From Erigeron canadensis (Eukaryota; Streptophyta; Magnoliopsida; Asterales; Asteraceae), in assembly GCF_010389155.1 (NCBI RefSeq), contig NC_057768.1, positions 15,250,501 through 15,314,500 on the forward strand: 64,000 bases of DNA. The letters are read 5' to 3'. Shown piece by piece: positions 46,401-59,111 of this stretch; positions within the stretch are counted from its first letter, which is position 1; each line of letters starts with the position of its first letter. The notes beneath the pieces are model-generated. The model saw only the letters and a list, made by a program, of their open reading frames with translations, did no database searches and was not told the DNA's origin. The translations under genes were made by a program, and so were the position numbers.

Positions 46401-49400
46401 TTAGGCGAACAAGTGTGGATACTTAAGCTTCATTTGATCTTCTCGTTCCCAAGTAAACTCTGGGCCTCTATGGGAGTTCCAACGAACTTTCAAAATAGTA
46501 TACTTATGTCTTTTGAGCTTTTTGACTTCTCGTTCCATAATCTCAACGGGTTCTTCTTTGAAACTTAGGTTGTCGTCTACTCGTATTTCGTTCAAAGGAA
46601 CGTATGTTGTCTCATCAGCTAAACACTTTTTAAGGTTTGACAAGTGGACATCGTGTACATTACTAAGCTCTTGGGGAGTCTCAAACGGTAGGCAACAACA
46701 CCAACTCTCTCTGTAATCTCAAACGGTCCAATAAATCTTGGTGCTAGTTTCCCTCTCTTGATGAATCTAACTACGCCCTTCCAAGGCGACACCTTAAGCA
46801 TCACTTGATCACTAACCTGAAACTCTAAACGTTTCTTCCTTTGTTAGCATATTTCTTTTGTCTGTCTCTAGCCTTTATAAAGTTCTCCTTGATTTGTGCA
46901 ATCCATTCTGTAGTTTCCACAATGACTTCTGGCCCTATCCGTTGCATGTCTCCCACTTTGTGCCATGCAAGTGGAGATTGACACTTTCTTCCATACAAAG
47001 CCTCAAAAGGCGGACACCTAATAGTCGAATGATAACTATTGTTATACGAGAACTCTACTAGTGGGAGGTGAGTATCCCAACTTCCCCCAAAGTCAATAAC
47101 ACATGCTCTCAACATGTCCTCTGAAGTCTGTATCGTCCTTTCACTCTATCCATCTGTCTGAGGATGATAGGCCATGCTCATATCTATGCGCGTTCCCATA
47201 GCTTGTTGCATTGACATCCAAAACCCTGACGTAAATCGACAATCTCTATCACATATGATCGATACCGGAACACCGTGCTTGGCTACAATCTCTTTCAGGT
47301 ACAATCGTGCATACTCTTCCATCTTATAATCTTCTCGAATGGGTATAAAATGAACAGACTTGGCTAGTTGATCAACTACAACCCATATTGCATCCTTACC
47401 ACTACCGGTTCTAGGTAACTTGGTGACGAAGTCCATGGTAATACTTTCCAACTTCCATTCGGGAATTTCTGCTTGTCTTAGCAATCCTCCTGGTTTCTTG
47501 TGTTCTGCTTTAACCTTCAGACACGTTAAACACTTGCTCACATAAACCGCCACATCGTTTTTCATTCCTGGCCACCAAAATAGATCTCGCAAGTCTTGAT
47601 ACATCTTATCTATCCCTGGGTGAATAGAATATCTCGTTTGATTCGCTTCCTCCATTATTAGCTTCCTTAATCCACCATACATAGGTATCCACCATACACA
47701 GGTATCCACAATCGGTCGTAAAAATATCGCCCTCCATCTTCTCTTTGATTGAATTGTTCTGCCATTCCTCCCAACCCTTCTTATTAATATTTTCTTTCTT
47801 GCTTGCTTCTACTTGTGCCTCAATCACTCTATCCTTTAGACTGTTGTGTACAGTAATGCTCATAGCTCTAACTCGTCTTGGTCTGACTCTTTCGTTCCTA
47901 CTCAAGGCATCAGCTACCACGTTTGCCTTCCCCGGATGAAAACGGATCTCACAGTCATAATCGCTAAACAACTCTAACCATCGTCTCTGTTGCATATTAA
48001 ATCTTTCTGATTAAAAATATGTGGAAGGCTCTTATGATTTGTGTATATCACACTCTTCGTCCCATATAGGTAATGTCTCCAACACTTCAGCGCGAAAACG
48101 ATAGCTCCTAACTCCAAATCGTGAGTCATGTAATTCTTCTCGTGGATCTTCAGCTGTCGAGAAGCATATGCAATAACCTTTCCTCTCTGCATCAATACAC
48201 ATCCTAATCCTTGTCCTGACGCGTCACAATAAACAATAAAGTCATCAGATCCGTCAGGAAGACTTAAGATCAGCGCATTAAATAACTTCTCCTTCAATAG
48301 TCTGAAAGCTTTTTCTTGTTTCTCGCCCCAATAAAAACTTCTATCCCTGTGTCAACAACGTTAGTGGTTGTGCGATCTTTGAGAAGTTTTCGATGAATCG
48401 TCGGTAGTAGCCAGCTAGTCCAAGGAATTGTCTGATCTCTGTTGGTGTCTCCGGCCTTCTCCAATTCTCCACTGCTTCTATCTTGCTGGGATCAACCCTT
48501 ATTCCATCCATATTAACTACATGACAACTTCACCTCTTCCAACCAAAATTCACATTTTGAAAACTTTCCGTACAACTATTCAGTTCTCAAAAGCTATAAC
48601 GCTTGCCTCAAATGTACTTCGTGCTCTTTCTTGGTCTTTGAGTAGATGAGGATGTCATCGATGAATACAATAATAAACTGATCTAAATAAGGCTTACATA
48701 CACGGTTCATGAGATCCATGAAAACAGTAGGCGCGTTCGTCAACCCAAAGGGCATCACTAAAAACTCGAAGTGCCCATATCTCGTTCTAAAAGCTGTCTT
48801 TGGAATGTCCTCTTCACGTACAATCAGCTGATGGTAACCCGAACGAAGATCAATCTTCGAGAAGTACTTAGCGCCTTGCGATTGATCGAATAGCTCGTCA
48901 ATGCGCGGCAATGGATATCGATTCTTGATCGTTAGTTTGTTCAACTCGCGATAATCAATGCACATGCGAAAGGACCCGTCCTTCTTTTAACAAATAATAT
49001 AGGTGCGCCCCAAGGCGAAGAACTCGGTCGGATGAATCCTTTATCTTGTAATTCTTGCAATTGTGTCACTAGTTCTTGCATTTCGGAAGGAGCCAAATGT
49101 TACGGTGACTTAGCTACTGGCATAGCGTTAGGTACAAGATCAATGCGAAACTCGACTTGTCTAGGTGGGGGTAATCCCACCACATCATCGAAAAAAAACA
49201 TGGGAGAAATCGCGCACGATAGGAATATCAGCTAGCTTGACTACTTTTTCAATAGCACTCATAAGATGTCGGTCGATGGTTTTGGTTTGCTCACCATGAA
49301 TCTCTAGTACATGCCCATCACTCATAGGTATTCTAAGAATTTTTGCGCGATAAACAATAGATGCATCAACACGGGACAACCAATCCATCACAACGATAAC

Positions 49401-49682
49401 GTCAAAGCTACCTATTCCAAATGGAATCAAGTCAATGTAAAATGAATAGCCCTAAATAGTAAGAATACATTTAGGCACTACACTATCTAGTCTAGCCAGT
49501 TGACCACTATCTACCCCTATCTCATAATAAATATGCAAGTAACATGTTGGCACATTTAAGTTACACAAAAAGTTAGTAGACACGAAACTATAATCGGCTC
49601 CAGAATTGAATAAAACAGTAGCATCATGATCGTTTAGAAGAAATGTACCAGTAATAACGTTAGGATCATTAGCAGCTTCCAC
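46401..49682 (-). pseudogene. Gypsy pol, heavily broken
   Basis: In coding order: retropepsin (49682-49185) with VLFNSGADYS, where the catalytic Asp of the DSG triad is Asn; RT (48965-48594) with [34 protein letters not shown] and FIDDILIYS; RNase H (48297-47974) with [11 protein letters not shown]; RNase H tail and spacer (47995-47606); integrase (47709-46825) with [20 protein letters not shown], an [13 protein letters not shown] core and [10 protein letters not shown]; and C-terminal tail (46804-46401) with [12 protein letters not shown] and KYPHLF. These pieces lie in different frames separated by at least seven stops or frameshifts, including a break right after HPQTDG and a decayed stretch between RT and RNase H (48300-48590). 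Nonfunctional. Confidence 0.9.
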
Positions 49683-49699
49683 AACATTTAAGGCAAAGA

Positions 49700-51052
49700 C
49701 CCGACCTCTGGCTTGTTGTCTTTGGTTTGCTCTTGGTGGAGGTGGGTTGGCAATCTGAAGCTGGTTAGGGTTCGCTGTTGCTGGGGCTGGCTAACGGTTT
49801 AGTCAAGGACATAGGTTACGTTAGCGGTTAGTGCTCCCACACTCATAACAAGCCACTCGGTTGCCTTGAGGGTTTCTGGCATTAGGTGGGATGGCAGTCA
49901 ATGGTACAACATTCAGTGGTGCTGCTTGAACTCGTGGTGCTCTACAATCTGTTGCAAGATGGCCAAACTTTTGGCACTTGAAACAAGTTTTACATGGTGA
50001 AGTTGCTAGATGGTTCAGATTATACTTGCCACATAGAGGGTGCTGGCCAACATAACCCTTCTAGCCCATCTCAGTCGCTGCATACACTCTTCCCACCCTT
50101 GCTTTTTTGTCTCCCCTAAATACCCTCCTCATACTCGTCTCCACCAACTCCCTTCTCTTATTTTTCCCCTACTTAGAATACCACTTCTTACTAGTTCTTC
50201 AGTCAGACTTCCTGCCTTGCTCACAACATCTCGAATGGTGGTAGGTCCAGCAGTTACCATTTGCACAAGAACATGTGGTTCTAACCCAGCAATATCTTCT
50301 CAATCCATTTTGGCTCAGGATTCACCAGGTGGGGAATCAATCTAGATAGCTCATAGAATCTACTAGTGTAGCCAGCATGGTCTGCTCCAACCATCGTAAG
50401 CTGAAGGAACTCATTCTGTAATTTTTGTAACTCGTGGACAGGGCAAAACACTGCTTGCATCAGATCCTTGAACTCTTTCCAAGGCATAGCGAAGGCTGCA
50501 TCTCTTCCTCCTCTGACGCGTATCTCATTGTTCCACCATGACAAAGCATCAGATACAAAACATCCAACAACATAAGTAACTTTCTGATCATAAGTGCAGT
50601 GACTCATAGCAATTACAGCCTCCATCTTCTCCATCCACTGAAGATAAGCAGTTGCTCCACCCTTCCCATCAAAATCAATAGCCTTGCAGTTGAGGAAATC
50701 TTTGTAGGTACATCCTTGGCGATATCTCGTATTTGCCATTCTCCCTAACAATCGCTTTGCGCTCAGCAACAAGAACGACCTCATCTCTGACTTGCTCTGC
50801 CTCTTGAACCACCGCTTCTTGTCTTTCCACTTCAGCTTCAATTCTGGCTCGTTGTTCTCCATTTCCAATGTTAACTCCCAGGCTGGCTGCCACTTGAGCC
50901 GCAAGATTCGGCAATAATGCCGTAAGCTACACAGCTAGGGTTCCATTCGGCTCTTGAACCTCCACAAATTCTCCACGACCACCTCGGCCGTCACCTCGGC
51001 CACCTTGGCCTTTTTGAGTTTCAGCGTTAGCATTTGCTCTAGTTCGCACCAT
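49700..51052 (-). pseudogene. Gypsy gag, broken
   Basis: Begins at ATG 51052 (MVRTRANANAETQKGQGGRG), with a Gly/Arg-rich N-terminus and a TAG soon after in GTLAV. A coiled-coil-like Glu-rich segment follows, then the retrotransposon gag domain (YLQWMEKMEAVI, WNNEIRVRG, WKEFKDLMQAVFCP, an LQKLQNEFLQL segment), ending in a stop at 50281. Past it, near 49990-49830, lies a CCHC knuckle CFKCQKFGHLATDC and a second Cys motif ACYECG. Frameshifts and stops make it nonfunctional. Confidence 0.85.
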
Positions 51053-52079
51053 TTTTCCTATAATAGGAAAAGACGTTACCGGCGTTAGATAAGGAAATAG
51101 TCGTTTGTGACATCATTTACACACTCTCAAACACACTCGTGTTAGCTTTTTACAATTCTAGACATTTATGCATTCATAACTTCACGCAAGCTCAATAATT
51201 TAAGTATCACAACTTCATGTTAAACAATATCATCAATGCCAATATCATCACAATATCACAATTAAACATTCATTAATCACAACAAACGGGCAAGTCGAAT
51301 CTGACCTCTACATCCAACCCACCATTCATGTATGTATACAGGGTGTACCAGCGGCTAACCATCCACATGTCCGGTAAATTAGATGCATCGATCAAATTTC
51401 AACAGCTAAAGTGCGGTCCGAATCTAACACCTATATCCGTTGCACTAGTGGTGTATGTATACAGGGTGTACCAGCGGCTAACCCTCCACACCCCTAGTAC
51501 ATTTAATGCAAGGTTGGATCACGGTACTGGTATGCTCTCTAGGTATTGGCAAGGTATGTATACAGGGTGTACCAGCAGCTAACCCTCCACCCAACCAACA
51601 CCCAATAAGCATCCCAGGGTGCTACCACACTCTAACCATCGGGGCGCGATCAATGTTGCTAACAACTCCATAGGCACATATACCACACGCGAAAGTTGAC
51701 CAGGCTTTTATGTGATGATATATCGCCATACTTTGTCGCTAACAACACTTCATTTCGCTGGGGACATAAGAATAATAATAACCAACAATCTCCAACTTTT
51801 CCTCCCTCAAGTTCAAGTCACAATTTCGACCGGCACAAGCACACCTACGAACTCCCACATATAGCAAAACATTCCTTGATTCCTAAGTGGCTAAGTAGCA
51901 CGGTACTAAATGCACAAGATCATATAACTCAATATATATGAATCATCAAATCATACGTCACATAAAGAAATCACATAAGGTTTACTTGAACAAGATGCAC
52001 ACATAATTCCTATTATGCATGCTACGTGAGGTTCTTGGATTATAGTCTAGGCAAAACCATCTAATTCTCTATAACCACG
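51053..52079 (-). other. Gypsy 5' leader with tandem repeat
   Basis: About 1 kb between primer site and gag. It holds three copies of a block with GTATACAGGGTGTACCAGCG (near 51332, 51456 and 51557) spaced about 100-125 bp apart. No gene is seen; ORFs at 51328-51582 and 51696-51941 are chance. Confidence 0.65.
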
Positions 52080-52091
52080 GCTCTGATACCA
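52080..52091 (-). promoter_or_regulatory. Primer binding site (tRNA-Met type)
   Basis: On the minus strand TGGTATCAGAGC, three bases from the 5' LTR. Confidence 0.9.
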
Positions 52092-52094
52092 ATC

Positions 52095-54312
52095 TGTCAC
52101 ACCCTGACTAAGGCGGAAAACTCGGGATGCGACGCATAGTACACGCGTCATGGATGTGATGTAGAGTAGCTACATGAATACTTAAATAACGCGTATTTCA
52201 TAGAATTCAAACATAAATATCCAACATAAAATCAAGATTCAATTAAAACATAGATAAATTCCCACGCAGGGGAATGCATAGGCATAGTCATAGTCTAAAC
52301 ATATAGCAACCATAACAAAACATAAGATATGCAGCTCCAAAACCCTAGTCTGGTCTGCTACAGGTCACCATGCTATGCTCCTTAGCCACCTCTAATGCGG
52401 TTCATATGTTCACCTGAAAGGATACTCAAAAGCGTCAATACAATGGTTGGTGAGTTCGTAGGTTTTGTAAACAAGTATCAAGTATGGTGCCAAGTCGAAA
52501 TATCATCAAGATCCACACAACAATATGGCTATCAACGTACTTATGATAGCAAGAATCAAGTATCTGTATCCCACCAGCATTTACGGTATACCAGGCCTAA
52601 GGTATAAGTATCAAGTATCTGGTGCCTCCAACTCCACCATAAGTAGCAAGTATCAAGTATCTCAAACTCCAACATAAGTATCAAGTATCAAGTATCATAG
52701 TGCACATCATACAGTATAGTCAAATAGCCATAAATGATGATAGACACAAAGGCACGAGTATCCTTCCACCCCAAAACATACAAAAAAGATGGGCTACGAA
52801 ACTCACCTGACTGCTAGCAACAAGATCAAACTACAAACGATATCAGAAAGCAAGTAACCGGTACGCAGTCAATCTGTTACAAGTTACCACAATTAAGTAT
52901 TCATTCAATATAGGTAAACGTGTTCATAACGTGTCGCCAAGTGTTGACCAAGTTGTCAAAAAGCGTAATAGTTTGACTTTGACCAGTTTTTACGAGTTTG
53001 ACCAATGTTGACCAAATTACGAGTTTGACTAAGTTGACCAAATCGACTAAAGTTGACCAAAGTTGACTAAACCGACCAAAGTTGACCAGAGTTGACTAAA
53101 CCGTCTAAAGTTGACCAAAGTTGACTAAATCGAGATAATAATCGAAATCTGAGGTCTCGATTGAAATTCAACGTCTTAAATTGATCTTGAGGTCTTAAAT
53201 TGAATTTGGGGTCTTATTTCACTAAAAGACAAAACTGGAATTAAGAGGCTAGATTTAAGAGGCTAAATTTGAGAGGCTAGTAAATCTGGGGTCTTATTTA
53301 GAAATACGAGGTCACATTTGAAATACGAGGTCGCAAATAGAAATATGAGGTCACATTTGAAATACAAGGTCGCAAACTGAAAATACGAGGTCGCAAATCG
53401 ACGGGGTCGTAAACTAGGTTGTTCTTCCCAAAAATTTATTCTAGAAAACCCTAATTGTTTCTTTCGATCTAGAAGTTGTTTTAACATCAGATTGTACTTT
53501 TAGAGCCACAAATATGATAGAAAAACAATACCAAAGTCGTAAACTCTGAAACGGACTTAAACTCGAAAACCCATTTGAACAAAGTTTATAAAAAGTGTAA
53601 AAAAATTCTTATATCTCAAGATTTTGTTAACTACTTCACACGAAACTTTGACAAAAGTTGTAATATATTTTTCTAAACGTTTTGGACGTACAAAGTTCGA
53701 TACTTGGCATGTGTGGTGCGTGTATTATAAGAAAAACCGAAAATACCAAAAAGAAGAGCATTAAGTGGGTTTTGATTTTATACCTTGAATATGTAAAATA
53801 TGAGTTTGTAGAGATGTTTAGGACACAAAAACACTGTTGTTAAAGCTAAATTTAAACAAAGTAAGGTTCGATTTTTATAAAACTTGATATAAAATGGGGT
53901 AGTAATGGTGAGGTAGTAAAAGTGGGTTTGTAAAGTGAGGTAGCAATTTGGGGTAGCAAAAGAGAGGTAGTAAGGGTTTGTGTGTGTTTTTCTTGGAGGT
54001 TAAGTTGATGGAATGAGGGTTTTGTGAGAGAATAAGACTATTTATATGTAGGGTAAAATAGAGGTGCTTCCACGTTAACTCAAAATGCGATGCCAGACTC
54101 GAATACGTGGCCAAATAAAAAATACGAGGTTGCTTCAAAATTACGAGGTCGTATCACAAATACGATGTCGATACCAAAAAATACGAGGTCGATACACAAC
54201 TATGAGTTCGTTTTACAATTACGATGCCGACTAACTTTACGAGGTCATATTCTCGTATTTAAAATTTTAAATTTGACTCAGAACTTTTCATGGTCGACTC
54301 ACGTGTGTTACA
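52095..54312 (-). repeat. Gypsy 5' LTR (right copy)
   Basis: The plus strand reads TGTCACACCCTGACTAAGG to CACGTGTGTTACA. It has the same TTGACC array (52943-53126), GAGGTC array (53303-53405) and minus-strand TATAAATA (54039-54046) as the left copy, without the nested insertion. Confidence 0.9.
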
Positions 54313-54317
54313 CTATT

Positions 54318-55270
54318 TACTCAATTTCAAGATGAGTATGTAGATAATATTAAACTTGGTTTATCATTCATAGGTTTTGAGGGGAATTTGGTAATGTTGT
54401 TTTAAGTTTATTGTGTTAAGTGCGTCGAAATGTAATCAACTAAGGTCGAAATGTTATTGTGTGGATAAACTTTCAAAACCTTTATTTTATGTTGATAACT
54501 GAGTAAAAATGTTCTAAAGATGTACGAAGTTACCTGCTAAATTGGTAACCGGTTACAATTTGATTTTTATTAATATTATTTGCTTATGTGATATGTATTA
54601 TTTATAAATATTGACTTTGACATGGATGGATTAATCTGTTCATACATACATGTCATGGTTATTATACACACACCCATTCATACAAACCAAACATCAATCA
54701 CCACCAGATGCGATAATCGTTAGACTTTTAGGTAACACCAATACATGACATTTTTTGGGAAGAGGGTTTAGTTATCCCAACTTGACCCTTGATTTTCATT
54801 CAAGGGTCAAGATCTTCAATCAAGCGAGAAAAACCCTTTCTTTACTAGTGTGTGCTTTAGTTTGATTGCAGCTAGCGCGCTTGGCTAATAAGATAGAAAG
54901 GGCTTAGGCTTCAACTTTACTAGTCAAGTTGGGATAACTTTAGGAAATCATTTCCCCATATTATGTATCCAAGTAACCAAAGTCAGTTTTACAAAACAAA
55001 ACCCTGATCAACGGGCAGCCAACGCCCGCTTCACTAATCAAAGTCAGTTTCATTGAAAACTAGTTATACAAACATATGGGATTATATCCTATCTACAATT
55101 CATGAATTTCATCTACCGATAATCTATGAGCTAAGTTAAGCAAAACTTAAAAACTAAACCCATGTAAAATATGTCTATATACATTCGTCGCCGGATTTTG
55201 GGGAAAGGTTTTAAGAGGTGGTGAACGTTGGTGAAATTTGGGAGTGGGTTTCCGGAGTTGATGATAAAAA
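54318..55270. other. Flanking sequence with one MITE
   Basis: No gene recognised; contains the MITE at 54771-54938. Confidence 0.5.
54771..54938. mobile_element. Small MITE with 16 bp inverted repeats
   Basis: Perfect terminal inverted repeats GTTATCCCAACTTGAC (54771-54786) and GTCAAGTTGGGATAAC (54923-54938), flanked by TTTA on both sides (54767-54770 and 54939-54942), 168 bp in total. This fits a miniature inverted-repeat transposable element; superfamily not identified. Confidence 0.72.
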
Positions 55271-55282
55271 CGAAACCACCCA

Positions 55283-55651
55283 AATGTTATCGTGGACAAC
55301 CATTTGCTCTTCGAATGCAATTACTCCTCACAGGTTTGGTTGGCTTTACGAGAGGCCACTGATATGAGGAACATCCCACCATCATGGAGTGTTGTTCTTA
55401 ATTCTCTAGTGGCTCGACCAAAGGCAAAAACAATTACTAGTGTTGTTGCTCGTCTTATGGTAGCTGTTGTGGTTTATTATATATGGGAGGAACACAATTT
55501 CAGGTTGTTTAATAACCATGCTAGACCGCATGATTTCCATTGTGCTACTATAAAAGCTACACTTAAGCTCATGGGATTAAAGTTCAAAATGACAGCTCAA
55601 GTGGAGCGTGTGCTGGAGACTTGGGACATTCGTGGTCATCTATTATATTAG
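55283..55651 (+). pseudogene. LINE 3' fragment, RT zinc-binding domain
   Basis: About 120 codons start in VDNHLLFECNYSSQVW, the conserved HLLFEC..S..VW motif of the zinc-binding domain (zf-RVT) near the C-terminus of plant LINE reverse transcriptases. They continue with YYIWEEHNFRLFNNHAR to a TAG at 55649-55651. The rest of ORF2 is absent, so this is a 5'-truncated copy. The following 180 bp look like LINE 3' UTR. Its transposition activity is lost. Confidence 0.8.
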
Positions 55652-56925
55652 ACTAGATGTGATTTATTATTATGTATACGGTAGTGTTAGAAAGCTAGCA
55701 TTTCTTGATTAGATTGTTTCTTTTGCTTACATACATGGGGCATGTCCCTTATTCTTTTGGGTGTTGTTATAACAGTACACGAGGTTTATTCCCTTTTACC
55801 CCAAAATAAAAAACTTTTCGGCCTTATTTGATTACATTTCGACGCATTGAACCCAAGTTTATTTGATAGAACCACCTTGGAACTATAGGACACACCTAGT
55901 CTAGCACATATTTTGGGAAAATTACCATAACGGTCAAATTTGAGGGTATATGTCTAAATATAGACACTTATAAAACAGTAACCATAATGATTAATGATAA
56001 TGAGTTCCTTACCAACTTACCATGTTAATAAGAAATAATATGAGCCAATTATGATGCCATGTCAGACCACATTTTTTTAATCTTTAAATAACTTTTATCT
56101 CACCTTTATATTTTTATTTCACCTTCTATATATCTACAAGACCAGAGATGTCTTTTTAATCGTCAAAACTTTTTTTATACATATGTATCGTCTTCTTTTT
56201 AGTACCAAAAGAAACACATGCACGATACACCATCAAGGAGTGTGAGCCCATAATGAAATGGCTTAAAGATAAATATATGCCAAGGGTTTTGTGTTAAATT
56301 TAATTTAATAGTATGTAAGAAAATGGCTTGAAGATATATATGTGCGCTATGGTTCTTCAAGCTTTAAATTAGATGAAAATATCATACATGTGTATTTGTG
56401 TCTTTTTCTAACTTTGTTTTTTAAATAGATATATGTAACTGTATAAGTGCATCGAAATAATGTATAGATCATAAAACTTATCATCCCATATGCACCAACT
56501 TATTTATTCTTTCATAAAATAGTTCTTGGTGCATAGTGGGAATGCATCCATTTATTCTATGTATATAGTAATTTAAGATAGATTTTAATTTATGCTGCTA
56601 AACAAATCAGAATGGTAAACGTAAAAGTTTTTAGGAATACCTGAATAATAGCGGACAACTATACCTGCAAAAGAAAAAACGCTAGTCTACAACAAACTAA
56701 CATAACGAATATCCGAATTACTTGCTTTTTGGAATTTGAAAATTGGTGCTCGAAAGCGCTGGGACAACCTCCCATAGCAAGTACGATCGTAAGAAGAAGT
56801 CCATAAATCCTAAAGATAAAAACACCACCATAGTTAATCATTCCATATTAACTGCGCCCCAGAGAAATTGTTACAAACCACATCTCAAAATAACATAATA
56901 AAAGTACTAATATAACTACAGCTTT
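55652..56925. other. Spacer, no gene seen
   Basis: Begins with probable LINE 3' UTR (to about 55830), then AT-rich sequence without recognisable genes or repeats. Confidence 0.5.
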
Positions 56926-56934
56926 TTGAAATCA

Positions 56935-58615
56935 TTAAGCTGTCTTGTCCTGCTCCTGCCCATCTTCCTTCTCCAGCTCTTCGTCATCCTCAATCGTTTT
57001 ATCTTCTTCACCAGCTACTTCCTGATCCACTTTCTTTATCTATTGTATGTTTCATCGACCTCGTCTTCATCGACCAATCCATCATCTTGTTTCTCCAGCT
57101 TAGACTCACCTCTTAAACTTACAAATTCCCGATCAAACTTTTCTATGTCCCACTTCTTTGGGAGAACAGAACAGCTGACTGGGCTTCAAGTGCCATTTGA
57201 ACTCTCACTCCTGCAATTGACCTTTATGTACTCATCTTTGGCATTTTGGATAATTGATGCGGATTTTCTTTTCATTTTCTTCTCGAACTGTATTTTATGA
57301 TCCTCTAGTTTTTTAATCATCTTAGTAAGCTCATCCTTGGTTTTGGAAAAGCTTTGTTCCAGACTCCTAATCACCTTGTCCTTATTCTCAATCTGCTGTT
57401 TCAAGTTAGAACATTCATCCATTTTTTCCACCATGAGCTTCCAAAAACATTCGCTGCTAAAAGTAGCAAACTCTAGAGCCTGACAATCAGGAAAACATAA
57501 AAGTAAGAATTGATCAGAAAAAGATAAAATATCAGTAGAAAGACAATAAAAATACCTCCTTGAACTGTTTTTGAACTATCTCCAAACTTAAAGGACCCTG
57601 AATCTTGAGTGGCTTGCTCTTTTTTCCAGTCAGATCAATTACTTTCACATCAGACTTCATCCCTGAATCAACCTTAACTTTTGTCTTAGTCTTCAAACTT
57701 GCCTCAGTTTTAAGTTTCTTGCTGGATCGGGTATTCGTCTCGATCGGACGACATGCTTTGGGAGTTTCACTCATGTCAAACAAACCCTCGTCGCTGAAAT
57801 CATCAGATGGAGGACTCTTCTTCGAAGGAATTGACTGCACCGTATTATCGTCCACGGTGTTATCGCTAGTTCTGCTTGAAGAAGCCGACCTGATGTTATA
57901 GTGCCCAAAGTTCCTCTCTTCGCTATCTAACTTGAAGTACTTTCCAATCCTCGTTTGAGCCCCTTTGTCCTTCGAAGCCTTTAGTTTGGCTACACACGAG
58001 AAATACACATTACGTAAATGAAACCTTAAATGTTGCTAGTAATTTGAAAATACCTAACAATTTTACCTCCGGCCACCCAAGAGGAAGGAAGGTAACTGTT
58101 ACAGGAAGTGAATCTCTTCTAACAAAAAGGAATCGAGTTTTTCAGTGGTCATTGTTCTGAGTTACATCACCGATCAAACGTCTATTCCTATCTTTTACTT
58201 TGAGAATATAGAATCCCGAACCATAGGTTGTGAAGTTATAAACAAGGCTCAAATCAGGAACCTTAAGTTCTAACTTCCTATTAGCCATTATGATATTCAA
58301 CACAAATAATATCCTCCAGAGCATAGGACTAGCTTGACCATAAGAAATCTTTGTAGATTTGAAAATTTGTGGTAAAGTTGGGGAATGAAAAACCTAATTT
58401 CAAATGCTTAAAAGGATATTCAGGTAACTGAATCCAAATATCGAAAGCTAAGTCAACCTTTAGTTTAGAATCGGGAGCCCTAATAGGCCTTTTGGAAGAT
58501 ATTGCTTAATGCGTTCAAGATCAGACTCCTTAAGATCACTAAAATAATCTTTTTCCAAGACATTAGTTTCTATAAAGTCGCTAATTTCTATGACGGAAGG
58601 AGAATCAACAGACAT
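56935..58615 (-). pseudogene. Transposon-associated gene (putative gypsy-type/Transposase_28-like), broken
   Basis: Starts at ATG 58615 (MSVDSPSVIEISDF). The N-terminal half resembles the plant 'putative gypsy type transposon' domain: LPEYPFKHLKLGF, YNFTTYGSGFYILKVKDRNR, then KTRFLFVRRDS and LPLGWPE. The Trp usually before KxRFFFV is a TGA here (58142-58144), and a frameshift lies near 58478. Probable GT-AG introns (near 58067-57992 and 57556-57483) separate a Ser/Lys-rich segment (RIGKYFKLDSEERNF, KKLKTEASLKTK) from a coiled-coil segment (an ENKDKVIRSLEQSFSKTKDE stretch) and an acidic tail to TAA at 56935. Function is unknown; such genes occur in many copies in plant genomes. Several breaks make it a pseudogene. 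Confidence 0.55.
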
Positions 58616-59111
58616 TATGAAAAGAAAATAAGAAAATGGGAGGTTACCTTGAGAGAAATTATGAGGCGATGCAAACGGTGAAAAGATAATTGAAGATGAA
58701 AGAGGGAGTTATTGACCTAATATAATAGATGCAGTAACTTCGTGTGATACGTGTCTATAAAACCAACCGCCCACTTTTTACTGTAGCCGAAGCGTATCTG
58801 AGAAGCCAAGAGATTAATAAAATAATAATAATAAAATTTATTTTTTCCCACGAAAATTTATCGTATTATAAATATCATTAGTTCTAAAGATATTAAATCT
58901 CGAAGATAAAGAGCTAAGAACTTGAAAAATCAACCAAACATCAAAAAATAAATTTACAAACACCAACATTATTACAAGGAAAAACTTCTCGATTAATTTC
59001 TTTAGAGGACTGTTTTTTCTTTGCTAGCAAAAAGTAATTTAGTCTCCAAAGGGGTATGCTCCGCTTTTGTTGCCCTAGTTTATATCCCGGAGTACTCCTA
59101 TGGCCGATCTG
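58616..59111. other. Spacer, no gene seen
   Basis: AT-rich flank with a short (AAT)n stretch near 58820; probably the 5' flank of the minus-strand pseudogene and the target of the next LTR insertion. Confidence 0.5.

Larger units (their letters stand above)
43281..54312 (-). mobile_element. Complete Ty3/gypsy retrotransposon, decayed (11 kb)
   Basis: Flanked by the duplication CTATT (43276-43280 and 54313-54317). On the minus strand the order is 5' LTR (right, 52095-54312), tRNA-Met primer site, leader, gag, pol, polypurine tract and 3' LTR (left, 43281-46094). It belongs to the same broad gypsy type as the plus-strand element at 17494-22857 (LTRs TGTAACA...TGTKACA, same pol tail) but is a different family. 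The left LTR carries a nested solo LTR. Confidence 0.92.
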
